A stretch of 64,000 bases of DNA, taken from NCBI GenBank assembly GCA_023392535.1, contig JAEVYY010000004.1, positions 1 to 64,000 on the forward strand, read 5' to 3'. Below, piece by piece: positions 8,978-17,301 of the stretch (the first letter of the stretch is position 1; each line of letters begins with the position of its first letter). The notes beneath the pieces are model-generated. The model worked only from the letters and a program-made list of their open reading frames with translations. It searched no databases and had not been told where the DNA came from. Made by a program: the position numbers and the translations under genes. This DNA comes from Bacillota bacterium (GTDB lineage: Bacteria > Bacillota > Clostridia > Lachnospirales > Lachnospiraceae).

Positions 8978-9277
8978 TATAAATTCTCCTTTTAATCCCT
9001 ATATAAATTTTATAAGATACAGCAGTATATTCCAGTATACACAATTACTAGAACCTACCATAATAATTTTAGTATAACATATTTTTTATGCAAAAAAAAG
9101 AATTAAAATTGTAATAAGAAAGTTGTTAGGAAGAAATACTTTATTAATTAAAAAATCTATGCTATCATTATTTATTATCATTCCTTATCAATGCGTTTCT
9201 AAGCGATATTTACGAAAGATAAGGAGCAGGACAACTGAGGAGGTGAAGCTCGCTGTTTTTTTCAGGGAGTGCACATT

Positions 9278-10984
9278 ATGAGCAATAGTGAAAATAGGGA
9301 ACGAAATGAGACGATCGAAACAGAAGTAGTTTCTAAAAATTTTATTGAACAAGCAATTGAAAAAGATCTGGCGGAAGGAATTTACGATACCGTCCATACA
9401 AGATTTCCACCGGAACCAAATGGCTATCTTCATATCGGACATGCCAAATCCATTCTTTTGAATTATGGACTAGCACAGAAATATCATGGTAAATTCAACA
9501 TGAGATTTGATGATACCAATCCAACAAAAGAAAAGATAGAATTTGTAGAGTCTATACAGCAGGATATCTGTTGGTTGGGTGCCGATTGGGAAAATAGATT
9601 ATTTTTTGCATCCAATTATTTTCAACAGATGTATGAAAGTGCGATAAAATTAATTTATAAGGGAAAAGCTTATGTGTCTGATCTTACGGCAGACGAGATG
9701 AGAGAATACAGAGGGACTTTAACAGAACCTGGTAAAGAGGATCCAAGCAGGAACAGGAGTGTGGAAGAAAATCTAACTTTGTTTGAGCGGATGAAGAACG
9801 GTGAATACCAGGATGGGGAAAAGGTGCTTCGCGCGAAGATTGATATGGCATCGCCTAATATGAATATGAGGGATCCGATCATCTATCGTGTTGCTCACAT
9901 GACACACCATAATACGGGTGATAAATGGTGTATCTATCCGATGTATGATTACGCACATCCAATTGAGGATGCGATTGAAGGAATTACCCATTCTATCTGT
10001 ACTTTGGAATTTGAGGATCATAGACCATTATATGACTGGGTGGTTCGTGAATTGGAATATACAAACCCTCCAAGACAGATTGAGTTTGCTAAAATGTATT
10101 TGACCAATGTGGTGACTGGTAAGAGATATATTAAGAGGCTTGTGGAAGATGGGATTGTAGATGGATGGGATGATCCAAGGCTTGTATCTATTGCCGCCCT
10201 CAGAAGAAGGGGATTTACACCAGAATCCATAAAGATGTTCGTAGAATTGTGTGGTGTATCAAAAAGTAATTCTTCCGTAGACTATGCTATGCTTGAGTAT
10301 TGTATCAGGGAAGATTTGAAGCTTAAAAAAGCAAGAGTAATGGCGGTGTTGGATCCAGTTAAATTGGTCATCACGAATTATCCGGAAGGTCAGGTAGAAT
10401 ATCTGGATGTGCCGAATAATATGGAAAATGAAGCACTTGGTATGAGAAAAGTAGCTTTTGAAAGAGAACTTTATATAGATAGAGAAGATTTTATGGAAGT
10501 GCCACCTAAGAAATATTTTCGTTTATTTCCAGGAAATGAAGTTCGCCTGATGCATGCTTATTTTGTAAAATGTGAAAATTTTGTAAAAGATGAATTCGGA
10601 AATATAAAAGAAATTCATTGTACGTATGATCCAAAGACTAAATGCGGAACAGGATTTGCCGAAAGGAAAGTAAAAGGGACGATTCATTGGGTACCGGCTC
10701 ATCATGCAATAAAAGCGGAAGTTCGTTTGTATGAAAATATTATTGATGAAGAAAAAGGGGTCTATAATGAAGATGGATCTTTAAATTTAAACCCGAATTC
10801 CTTAGTGACGTTAAAGAATTGTTACGTGGAGCCTGTCTTTTCCCAGGGTAAGGCGTTTGACAGTTTTCAGTTCGTGAGACAGGGATATTTTTGCATTGAT
10901 TGTAAAGACTCTGAGAAAGATGCATTAGTGTTCAACAGAATTGTGTCTTTAAAGAGTTCTTATATACTTCCGAAAATAAATTAA
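9278..10984 (+). CDS. glnS: Glutaminyl-tRNA synthetase
   Basis: This 568-residue class I synthetase charges tRNA-Gln directly. The nucleotide-binding HIGH motif is in PPEPNGYLHIGHAKS. The anticodon-binding beta-barrel domains fill the C-terminal 200 residues. At the place of the KMSKS loop the sequence reads VTGKRYI, keeping the Lys-Arg pair but not the Met-Ser. Many Firmicutes make Gln-tRNA by amidotransferase instead, so this gene is a feature of particular Clostridia lineages. The ATG at 9278 is preferred over the GTG at 9269 because AGGGAG is eight bases before it. No T-box was found in the 290-base leader region. Confidence 0.95.
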   Translation: MSNSENRERNETIETEVVSKNFIEQAIEKDLAEGIYDTVHTRFPPEPNGYLHIGHAKSILLNYGLAQKYHGKFNMRFDDTNPTKEKIEFVESIQQDICWLGADWENRLFFASNYFQQMYESAIKLIYKGKAYVSDLTADEMREYRGTLTEPGKEDPSRNRSVEENLTLFERMKNGEYQDGEKVLRAKIDMASPNMNMRDPIIYRVAHMTHHNTGDKWCIYPMYDYAHPIEDAIEGITHSICTLEFEDHRPLYDWVVRELEYTNPPRQIEFAKMYLTNVVTGKRYIKRLVEDGIVDGWDDPRLVSIAALRRRGFTPESIKMFVELCGVSKSNSSVDYAMLEYCIREDLKLKKARVMAVLDPVKLVITNYPEGQVEYLDVPNNMENEALGMRKVAFERELYIDREDFMEVPPKKYFRLFPGNEVRLMHAYFVKCENFVKDEFGNIKEIHCTYDPKTKCGTGFAERKVKGTIHWVPAHHAIKAEVRLYENIIDEEKGVYNEDGSLNLNPNSLVTLKNCYVEPVFSQGKAFDSFQFVRQGYFCIDCKDSEKDALVFNRIVSLKSSYILPKIN

Positions 10985-11043
10985 GGAATTTTATGGGTTA
11001 ACTTACTAAAAATTGGAATGAAAAATTTGGAGGTTATTCAGAA

Positions 11044-11904
11044 GTGGCAGGTTTATTAGATGGTTTAGGGCAGTTTGGGTTAGAAAATTTAGAAAGTGCC
11101 AGTTTATATGAAAGTCCGGAAGAAAGTGCTCCGGTTGAAAAGTTAACGCCAGAACAAAAACAGTTACAAAAAGAACAAGATTTTATATTTGATAAGAGTT
11201 ACTCATGTCCCGTATGTGATCATGAGTTTAAAGTTAAGACCGTAAAAATTGGCAAGGCAAAGCTGGTAGGAACAGACTTAGACTTGCGTCCTAAGTATGA
11301 AGGCATCGATATGCTAAAGTATGATATTGTATTATGCCCTCATTGCGGTTATGCGGCTTTAAGCAGATATTTTAAGATGCTTTCTCCTTTTCAGGCAAAG
11401 AGAATCCGTGAGATCATTTCAAAGTCTTTTAAAGAGCAGAAAGAGACGAATGAAGTATATTCTTATGAGGAAGCATTGGAAAGATATAAACTTGCGCTTG
11501 CAAATACAATTGTTAAGCAAGGAAAGGCAAGTGAAAAAGCATATATTTGTTTAAAAGCAGCGTGGCTCTTACGTGGTAGGAATGAAACGTTCGATTCGAA
11601 TGATGCCGATTATGAAAAGAAGAAGGCAGAGGGTGAAGCAGAAGAAAATGAATTTATGCGTAATGCGTTAGAAGGTTTCTTGGCTGCCAGACAGAGTGAG
11701 ACTTACCCTATGTGCGGTATGGATGAAACAACAGTCGATTATTTAATTGCGGTCATTGCAATGAATTTTGAGCAATATGATATAGCGACTAAATTAATAA
11801 CAGGTATACTGGTAGCAAATGGAACGAATCCAAGAATGAAGGATAAGGCCAGAGACTTAAGGGATATTTTAATGTCAGCAATTAAAGAACATAAAAAAGT
11901 ATGA
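11044..11904 (+). CDS. DUF2225 family cysteine-motif protein
   Basis: This 286-residue soluble protein has two CxxC pairs, SCPVCDHEF (about 55-63) and CPHCGYAAL (about 99-107), separated by a basic linker. That is the layout of DUF2225 proteins and suggests a zinc ribbon. The C-terminal half is helical with repeat-like segments (EEALERYKLAL, KASEKAYICLKAAW) resembling TPR helices. The start is GTG with GGAGG ten bases upstream. Its stop overlaps the start of the regulator gene by four bases, so the two are translationally coupled. The biochemical role is unknown. Confidence 0.8.
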   Translation: MAGLLDGLGQFGLENLESASLYESPEESAPVEKLTPEQKQLQKEQDFIFDKSYSCPVCDHEFKVKTVKIGKAKLVGTDLDLRPKYEGIDMLKYDIVLCPHCGYAALSRYFKMLSPFQAKRIREIISKSFKEQKETNEVYSYEEALERYKLALANTIVKQGKASEKAYICLKAAWLLRGRNETFDSNDADYEKKKAEGEAEENEFMRNALEGFLAARQSETYPMCGMDETTVDYLIAVIAMNFEQYDIATKLITGILVANGTNPRMKDKARDLRDILMSAIKEHKKV

Positions 11905-13322
11905 ATGAATTGACTTTACAATTGGATGTAACTTGTGGAATACATCTATATGAACAGATATATGCATACATAAAAAATGAAATTAAAAGAGGGAAGCTTT
12001 TGCAAGGAGAAAAGCTTCCCTCAACGCGCGCACTGGCAGACCATTTACAAGTATCGAGAAGCACGGTGGATCTTGCGTATGAGCAGTTATCTTCAGAAGG
12101 GTATGTGGAAGCCAAGCCTTGTAGCGGATATTATATCTGTAAGATAGATAATCTGTACGACCTGCCAGAGGAAACTGCATGTAAGAAAAAAACAAATAAT
12201 CCTCAAAAAACAATTTATAAAATAGATTTTGCTATGAATGGAATTGATATGGAGTCTTTTCCGATTGCTACGTGGAAAAGAGTTTACAAAAATGTATTAA
12301 GCAATCAAACAGATGAGCTGTTTCACCTGGGTTCGGCAAAGGGTGAATTATCTTTAAGGAGAACAATTTGCAGATATCTGTATTCTTCCAGAGGGGTTAA
12401 CTGTTCTCCGGATCAAGTGATTATTGGAGCTGGAAATGATTATCTGCTCATTCTACTGGAAAAGATTCTAGGACAAAATAGAATAATAGCAATGGAAGAT
12501 CCTTCTTATAAAAGAGCTTACCTCGCCTTTGAGTCATGTCATTATAAAATTTGTACGATCCCAATGGATAGTAATGGCATACGAGCGGACTTGTTGAGAG
12601 ACAGTGATGCGAGTATCGCATATGTTATGCCATCCCACCAGTATCCAATGGGAGTGGTCATGCCGATTGGCAGGCGAATGGAACTTTTGCATTGGGCTAT
12701 GGAAGAGAAAGACAGATATATTATTGAAGATGATTATGATAGTGAATTTCGTTATAAAGGCAAACCGATTCCGTCTTTGCAGGCTTCTGATAAAAATGGT
12801 AAAGTCATTTATATTGGGACCTTTTCAAAGTCAATTGCACCAGCAATTCGTGTCAGTTATATGGTATTGCCGAAGATGTTAATGAATTCATATGAGAGAC
12901 ATGCGTCATTTTTCGCATCGACAGTTTCCAGAACTGATCAGGCGGTTTTGAATGAATTTATTAAAGAAGGTTTTTACGAGAGACATTTAAATAAAATGAG
13001 GAAAAGATATAAGACAAAACATGATTTACTTTTAAATGAATTAAGATCATTGGAAGATAAATTTTGGATTTCAGGCGATAATGCTGGTCTCCATATACTG
13101 CTTCATGCAAAAGATCAAACAAGCGAAAAAGATTTAGTACGTATGGCAAAAGAACAACATGTGAGAGTTTATGGTCTGACAGAAACATTTATTAGAAGAA
13201 AACAGCCAGAAGCAAAGGCGATAATTTTACTGGGATATGGAGCTTTGTCAGAAAGAGAAATAGTGAATGGAGTCGATATTCTGCGAAGGACATGGGGGAA
13301 TATTCCTGATCTTGTTGAGTAG
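11901..13322 (+). CDS. MocR/PdxR-type transcriptional regulator (GntR HTH + aminotransferase fold)
   Basis: The 473-residue protein starts with a GntR winged helix (about 10-75: LYEQIYAYIKNEI, LPSTRALADHLQVSRSTVDLAYEQL). A class I aminotransferase-like domain follows. EDDYDSEFRY and the PLP-lysine context GTFSKSIAPAIR are intact, so PLP binding is expected. Relatives regulate pyridoxal synthesis or amino-acid metabolism. No pdx gene is nearby, so the target is unknown. It overlaps the DUF2225 gene by four bases and is followed by a strong terminator. Confidence 0.88.
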   Translation: MNELTLQLDVTCGIHLYEQIYAYIKNEIKRGKLLQGEKLPSTRALADHLQVSRSTVDLAYEQLSSEGYVEAKPCSGYYICKIDNLYDLPEETACKKKTNNPQKTIYKIDFAMNGIDMESFPIATWKRVYKNVLSNQTDELFHLGSAKGELSLRRTICRYLYSSRGVNCSPDQVIIGAGNDYLLILLEKILGQNRIIAMEDPSYKRAYLAFESCHYKICTIPMDSNGIRADLLRDSDASIAYVMPSHQYPMGVVMPIGRRMELLHWAMEEKDRYIIEDDYDSEFRYKGKPIPSLQASDKNGKVIYIGTFSKSIAPAIRVSYMVLPKMLMNSYERHASFFASTVSRTDQAVLNEFIKEGFYERHLNKMRKRYKTKHDLLLNELRSLEDKFWISGDNAGLHILLHAKDQTSEKDLVRMAKEQHVRVYGLTETFIRRKQPEAKAIILLGYGALSEREIVNGVDILRRTWGNIPDLVE

Positions 13323-13330
13323 AAATATTT

Positions 13331-13361
13331 AAAAGCGTAGTCCTTGGATTACGCTTTTATT
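13331..13361 (+). terminator. Intrinsic terminator after the MocR-type regulator
   Basis: A 9-bp stem, AAAAGCGTA (13331-13339) with TACGCTTTT (13350-13358), has a ten-base loop and ends in T residues. Confidence 0.75.
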
Positions 13362-13364
13362 GAT

Positions 13365-13450
13365 ACGCACTCGCTATCTAGGAAGAAATCCTCCCAATGG
13401 CCGGATGCGCTCGGCGCGAGAGTGTGAACCATGCCCACACTCTGTTTTCA
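13365..13450. repeat. GC-rich hairpin-bearing stretch
   Basis: This short segment is clearly richer in G+C than its surroundings. It contains an 8-bp stem (13419-13426 with 13436-13443, nine-base loop) followed by GTTTTC, and smaller palindromes (CTCGGCGCGAG). It may be a second, weak terminator or a fragment of a dispersed palindromic repeat. Its GCGAGAG.GTG core loosely resembles part of the element at 57953-58100. Confidence 0.35.
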
Positions 13451-13471
13451 AGACAAAAGCGATAATAGCAC

Positions 13472-13807
13472 CTAAATAGCATTTAAAGAACCGTCCGAAT
13501 CATCATCTTCATCAAAAAATTCTTCTACTTTTTCTATATTTTCAGATGTAGAAGCAACTTCTGAATTGTTTTCTTCCGCTGACTTTGCATCATCTAAATT
13601 TAAAGAAACATACGACCGTTCTTTTTTAGAACTGTCGTTGGAAGGTTCCTCATTATCAAGGTCTTCGCTGAAATCGTCAAAATCATCGAAATCATCATCA
13701 TCCTCGAAATCGTTTTTGCCCTTATTCTGCATATAATAATAAGCACCTGCAGCAACTGCACCTACAGCAGCAGTAAACATAAGGAATTTTCCAAATTTTT
13801 TAGCCAT
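13472..13807 (-). CDS. Small membrane-anchored protein with very acidic tail
   Basis: This 111-residue protein has a short basic start (MAKKFGKFL), one hydrophobic helix (about 8-27, FTAAVGAVAAGAYYYM) and then a tail dominated by Asp, Glu and Ser, including FEDDDDFDDFDDF. The tail is probably disordered and, with a Lys-rich N-terminus, most likely extracytoplasmic or loosely membrane-proximal; topology is not certain. AAAGGAG lies seven bases before the ATG at 13807, which is preferred over 13846. I recognise no family. It stands alone between convergent and divergent neighbours. Confidence 0.65.
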   Translation of the reverse strand: MAKKFGKFLMFTAAVGAVAAGAYYYMQNKGKNDFEDDDDFDDFDDFSEDLDNEEPSNDSSKKERSYVSLNLDDAKSAEENNSEVASTSENIEKVEEFFDEDDDSDGSLNAI

Positions 13808-14061
13808 AAATGTACTCCTTTCATTTAAAATGACAGTATTTGACAACTGACAATTTTATTTTTAAAATAATTGTAATACTATTTTACGGAATTGAAAAGA
13901 GAATATGCATAAATTTATTTTTATTTCATCAATTGGTAAAAAAATGTAGAAAAATTTAAATAGAAAACCAGTAAATGACATTGAATTACAAGAATGGATA
14001 TGGTATGCTTGGTTTCGACTGCAATAGTCAATAATACAAATGAAAGTATGAATGATTAAAA

Positions 14062-14682
14062 ATGAATGACAAATTTTTTGATTTAGTGAAAGAGAAGCAA
14101 GATAAAATAATTAATGCGGCTTTAAAGATATTTGCGAAAAGTGATTATAGAAGATCAAGTACAGATGAAATTGTAAAGGAAGCAGGGATTAGTAAGGGTC
14201 TTTTGTTTCACTATTTTAATAGTAAGGCAGGACTTTTTGATTTTATATACGCGTATAGTGTAAAATATCTTTCCATAGAACTTTATCAAACAATAAGTAT
14301 TAAAGAAACGGATTATTTTGAACTGATAGAGCAAATAGTAAATGCACATTTACGTATTATGAGACAGTATCCTTATATGATAATTTTCCTCAAAAAAGCG
14401 GAGGAAGAAGAGGAGGAAGAAGTGGTCTCTTTCATTTCTAAAAAAAGACAGGATTATAGACAAGAATATAGCAGAATTTTTGCAAGGGCAGATATGTCAG
14501 GATTTAAAAAGGACATAAAAATAGAAATGGCTCAAAATATAATAGCATTTACTATGAAAGGGGTAGAGGATATGTATCTGAAGAAAAGTGAATTTATCCC
14601 AGAAGAATTGAGTCAAAGTACCATAGATTATTTAAAAATACTGAAACCTTTCATGTATGAATTAACGGGGTATAGTGGATAG
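14062..14682 (+). CDS. TetR/AcrR family transcriptional regulator
   Basis: This 206-residue protein has the TetR N-terminal HTH (about 12-60: KIINAALKIFAKSDY, TDEIVKEAGISKGLLFHYFNSKAGLF). The helical ligand-binding domain is less conserved and includes a run of seven Glu (AEEEEEEEVV). No efflux or enzyme gene lies next to it on the same strand. Its stop is three bases from the convergent stop of the cysteine-motif gene at 14686, so the regulated target cannot be assigned; autoregulation is likely for the family. Confidence 0.88.
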   Translation: MNDKFFDLVKEKQDKIINAALKIFAKSDYRRSSTDEIVKEAGISKGLLFHYFNSKAGLFDFIYAYSVKYLSIELYQTISIKETDYFELIEQIVNAHLRIMRQYPYMIIFLKKAEEEEEEEVVSFISKKRQDYRQEYSRIFARADMSGFKKDIKIEMAQNIIAFTMKGVEDMYLKKSEFIPEELSQSTIDYLKILKPFMYELTGYSG

Positions 14683-14685
14683 TAT

Positions 14686-15444
14686 TTATTTGGATTGTTT
14701 ATAAAAGTTAGTGGCGGGATAGCCTCCTGCCATTTTTTGCATCCCACGCTGAATGGCGTCTTTCGAATTTTTCCAATCTGCATCTTGATTGCGGTAATCA
14801 AATTTTTCAATTAGCCATGAAATATCTTCCTGAACACGCTCTAAATTTTTATCCATTAGGAGAATCATAGAAGAATAAAATTCTGAAATTTCTTTCTTGG
14901 ATAATTTGTAATCGGCCATTTCGCATAAATGACCAAAATGATAAAGGCAAAATCCTTTTGAATTTATTGTCGTATCACGAAAAGCAAGATCCTTTTGATA
15001 CATCATAAAAAAGGTTTCCAGATAACGTTCATAGGTAGCAGAATACTGGTTGCAGATATAGCAGGATTGTATTCTATCGGCGACAAAGATGCCAATCTCA
15101 TTTTGGGAAGAAGCTTTTCTGATTTTAGTTGGGAAAAAAGCTTTATGAGGCTTATAGTCCTTATATTTTTTCTGCAGTTCCTCACGTAAATTTTGGAAAT
15201 GGGATTTTAAAATCCATGCATTCCCAAGTGTATTTCCATATTGGAACATCTTTTGATAGTGATTACGGCAAAATCCCATTTTATCAGTGACTTCTCGTAC
15301 GTTATTTTGCATATAGGAAGAACCGGAGCCTAAAACGAAGTCCAGCAAATCTTCTTCTATCTTTTTTTCAATATGGCAAAATGGGCATTCGTCATTTGCC
15401 AGAAATGCATCCTTTAGTGGTATGGTATATAATTTTTCACTCAT
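14686..15444 (-). CDS. Cysteine-motif protein, DUF6062-like
   Basis: This 252-residue soluble protein has four Cys/His-bearing motifs in order: ECPFCHIEKK (about 19-28), GFCRNHYQKM, CYICNQY and GFCLYHFGHL. They form two CxxC...CxxH/Y sets, suggesting binding of zinc or another metal. I place it with the DUF6062 group from the pattern, not from a search. The family has no assigned function. The TetR gene is convergent, with only three bases between the stops; upstream is a 170-bp A/T-rich gap shared divergently with the kinase-like gene. Confidence 0.6.
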   Translation of the reverse strand: MSEKLYTIPLKDAFLANDECPFCHIEKKIEEDLLDFVLGSGSSYMQNNVREVTDKMGFCRNHYQKMFQYGNTLGNAWILKSHFQNLREELQKKYKDYKPHKAFFPTKIRKASSQNEIGIFVADRIQSCYICNQYSATYERYLETFFMMYQKDLAFRDTTINSKGFCLYHFGHLCEMADYKLSKKEISEFYSSMILLMDKNLERVQEDISWLIEKFDYRNQDADWKNSKDAIQRGMQKMAGGYPATNFYKQSK

Positions 15445-15622
15445 GTTGCTCCTGTGGATTCGTATGTGTTTGATATTTAATTAATTGTAGCGGAAATCGT
15501 TTTAAATAGCAACCATATGCAATATCTATTTTATGTAGTTGGCTTGAAAATCAGATGCAGAAAAGTTATACTTTAAACAGTATCTAAAAATAAGAAATAT
15601 CTTTTATAGGGGAGTGGAAGTT

Positions 15623-16219
15623 ATGAATAAGAAGATAATTATAACAATAGGACGTGAATTTGGCGGAGAAGGTCATGAAATTGGAAAAGAACTTGCTGAA
15701 AGATTGGGGATTAAGATGTATGACAAGGATTTGCTTACTATTGCTTCAAAAAGAAGCGGTCTTGCAGTAGAACATCTTGCCAATGTAGATGAATCCATTA
15801 CCAATCGTTTTCTGGAGCCTTATTTGGGATTTGGAATTGGAAATGATAATTTGAATGATAAGCTATTTGCTGAACAATCACAAATTATTCGTGACATCTC
15901 ATCCAGAGAATCTTGCATAATAATAGGGAGATGCGCGGATTATATTTTAAAAGATGACCCTGATTGTATCCATGCATTTATATATGCACCTTATGAAGTG
16001 AGGGTTAATATCATTAAAGAAAAGCACAAAATATCGGAGGAAGCTGCCAAAAAACTGGTTAAAAAAATGGATCAGGTCAGAAATGGCTACTATACGTATT
16101 ATGCCGGAAAAGGCTGGAATCGTAAGGAAGGTAAGGACATCCTTTTGAATAGGGCAAAGTTCGGCGTATCGGGTTGCGTTGCTATTTTGGAAGCTATGGT
16201 CATGAACAGAATGCAATAG
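15623..16219 (+). CDS. Cytidylate-kinase-like family protein
   Basis: This 198-residue P-loop protein belongs to the cytidylate-kinase-like group (PF13189 type). The N-terminus IIITIGREFGGEGHEIGKELAERLG carries a phosphate-binding loop variant with GREFGGEGHEIGK. SRESCIIIGRCADYIL and the arginine-bearing lid (YEVRVNII) follow. The true cytidylate kinase is larger and more conserved, so the phosphate acceptor is unknown. The ATG at 15623 has GGGGAG eight bases upstream. No terminator of its own is visible before the hairpin at 16332. Confidence 0.75.
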   Translation: MNKKIIITIGREFGGEGHEIGKELAERLGIKMYDKDLLTIASKRSGLAVEHLANVDESITNRFLEPYLGFGIGNDNLNDKLFAEQSQIIRDISSRESCIIIGRCADYILKDDPDCIHAFIYAPYEVRVNIIKEKHKISEEAAKKLVKKMDQVRNGYYTYYAGKGWNRKEGKDILLNRAKFGVSGCVAILEAMVMNRMQ

Positions 16220-16273
16220 CATCATTGGTTTATATTGCATACAAATTAGTACAATAAATTATAAGACTTACTA

Positions 16274-16302
16274 TTGACGTAAGAAAAAGATTGTACTATC
16301 AT
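16274..16302 (+). promoter_or_regulatory. Promoter of the dat-pxp operon
   Basis: TTGACG (16274-16279), 17-bp spacer and TATCAT (16297-16302) match sigma-A elements well. The predicted start near 16309 would give a leader of about 115 bases that includes the hairpin at 16332-16380. Confidence 0.55.
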
Positions 16303-16331
16303 TTATGTTAAATTAATATTGAAATGATGAA

Positions 16332-16380
16332 TTCCACATTTAGACAAAGATGTCCTTTTGTTCTGATTGTGGATTTTTTT
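16332..16380 (+). terminator. Terminator-like hairpin in the leader of the dat-pxp operon
   Basis: TCCACA (16333-16338) pairs with TGTGGA (16368-16373), with a second imperfect inner stem (AGACAAAG with CTTTTGTTCT), and seven T follow at 16374-16380. It may simply end the kinase-like gene's transcript. Because a good promoter lies just upstream of it, it may also act as an attenuator of the operon. Confidence 0.55.
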
Positions 16381-16423
16381 ATTTCTTAGAAATATCATTT
16401 CAAGCCCGGAAGAGGAGAAAAGA

Positions 16424-17284
16424 ATGAAAACAGTTGGTTATTACAATGGTAAAATGGATGAGCTAGAAGCTATGCAAATTCCTATGAACGACAGAGGTAT
16501 GTATTTTGGAGATGGTGTATATGATGCTACTTACGCCGTTAACAGAAAAATTTTTGCGCTTGATGATCATATTGATCGTTTTTTTAACAGCTTTCAATTT
16601 TTGGAGATTCCGTTTCAATATTCGAAAGAAGAATTGGCAGCAGAACTACAAAAATGTGTTGATACAATAGATACAGATGGAACTGTTTTTGTATATTGGC
16701 AGACAACAAGGGGAACTGGTATTCGTAATCATGTATTTCCGGAGGGGAAGCCTAATCTTTTGATTTATATTATAGAATCTGAAATGAAAGATTTATTTAC
16801 TCCGTTTCGATTAATTACAATGGAAGATGTTCGCTTTTTATTGTGTAATATTAAGACCTTGAACTTGATTCCAAGTTGTATTGCGAACCAAAGAGCAAAA
16901 GAGGCGGGCTGTAATGAGGCAGTTCTTCACAGAGGAGAAAGAGTCACCGAGTGTGCACATAGTAATATCAATATCTTGAAGAACGGTGTCTTTATTACAC
17001 CACCAACGGATAATCTGATATTACCTGGAATTACCAGAAAGCACCTTTTAATGATTTGCGAAGAAAAAGGAATACCGACAGAGATCAGACCATTTACGTT
17101 AACGGAATTATTTGATTGTGATGAAGCTATTGTAAGCAGCTCAGGTGCATTATGTGTACCGGTATCTGAAATTGATGGAAAGCCTGTTGGCGGTAAAGAT
17201 AAGGAAACATTATTAAAATTACAAATGGGCTATATTAGAAAGTTCGAAAAAGAAGTCGGTGCGACAGTTTATAAAAGACCATAA
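16424..17284 (+). CDS. dat: D-amino-acid aminotransferase (class IV PLP fold)
   Basis: This 286-residue PLP enzyme exchanges amino groups between D-amino acids and 2-oxo acids, typically D-alanine + 2-oxoglutarate giving pyruvate + D-glutamate. Class IV landmarks are PMNDRGMYFGDGVYDATYA, the PLP lysine in CNIKTLNLIPS, the EAVL..GERVTECAHSNI segment and LPGITRKHLL. Length equals that of the Bacillus enzyme. The ATG at 16424 has AGAGGAG upstream; earlier in-frame starts run through the terminator hairpin. A D-glutamate-cyclase-like gene follows after 17 bases, which suggests D-glutamate as the relevant product. Confidence 0.85.
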   Translation: MKTVGYYNGKMDELEAMQIPMNDRGMYFGDGVYDATYAVNRKIFALDDHIDRFFNSFQFLEIPFQYSKEELAAELQKCVDTIDTDGTVFVYWQTTRGTGIRNHVFPEGKPNLLIYIIESEMKDLFTPFRLITMEDVRFLLCNIKTLNLIPSCIANQRAKEAGCNEAVLHRGERVTECAHSNINILKNGVFITPPTDNLILPGITRKHLLMICEEKGIPTEIRPFTLTELFDCDEAIVSSSGALCVPVSEIDGKPVGGKDKETLLKLQMGYIRKFEKEVGATVYKRP

Positions 17285-17301
17285 GTGGGGGATATCGGAC
17301 T

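Noticed and set aside
9080..9277. Possible T-box leader upstream of glnS
   Set aside because: The conserved T-box bulge and an antiterminator/terminator pair are not found; only an ordinary ribosome binding site and A/T-rich sequence are seen.
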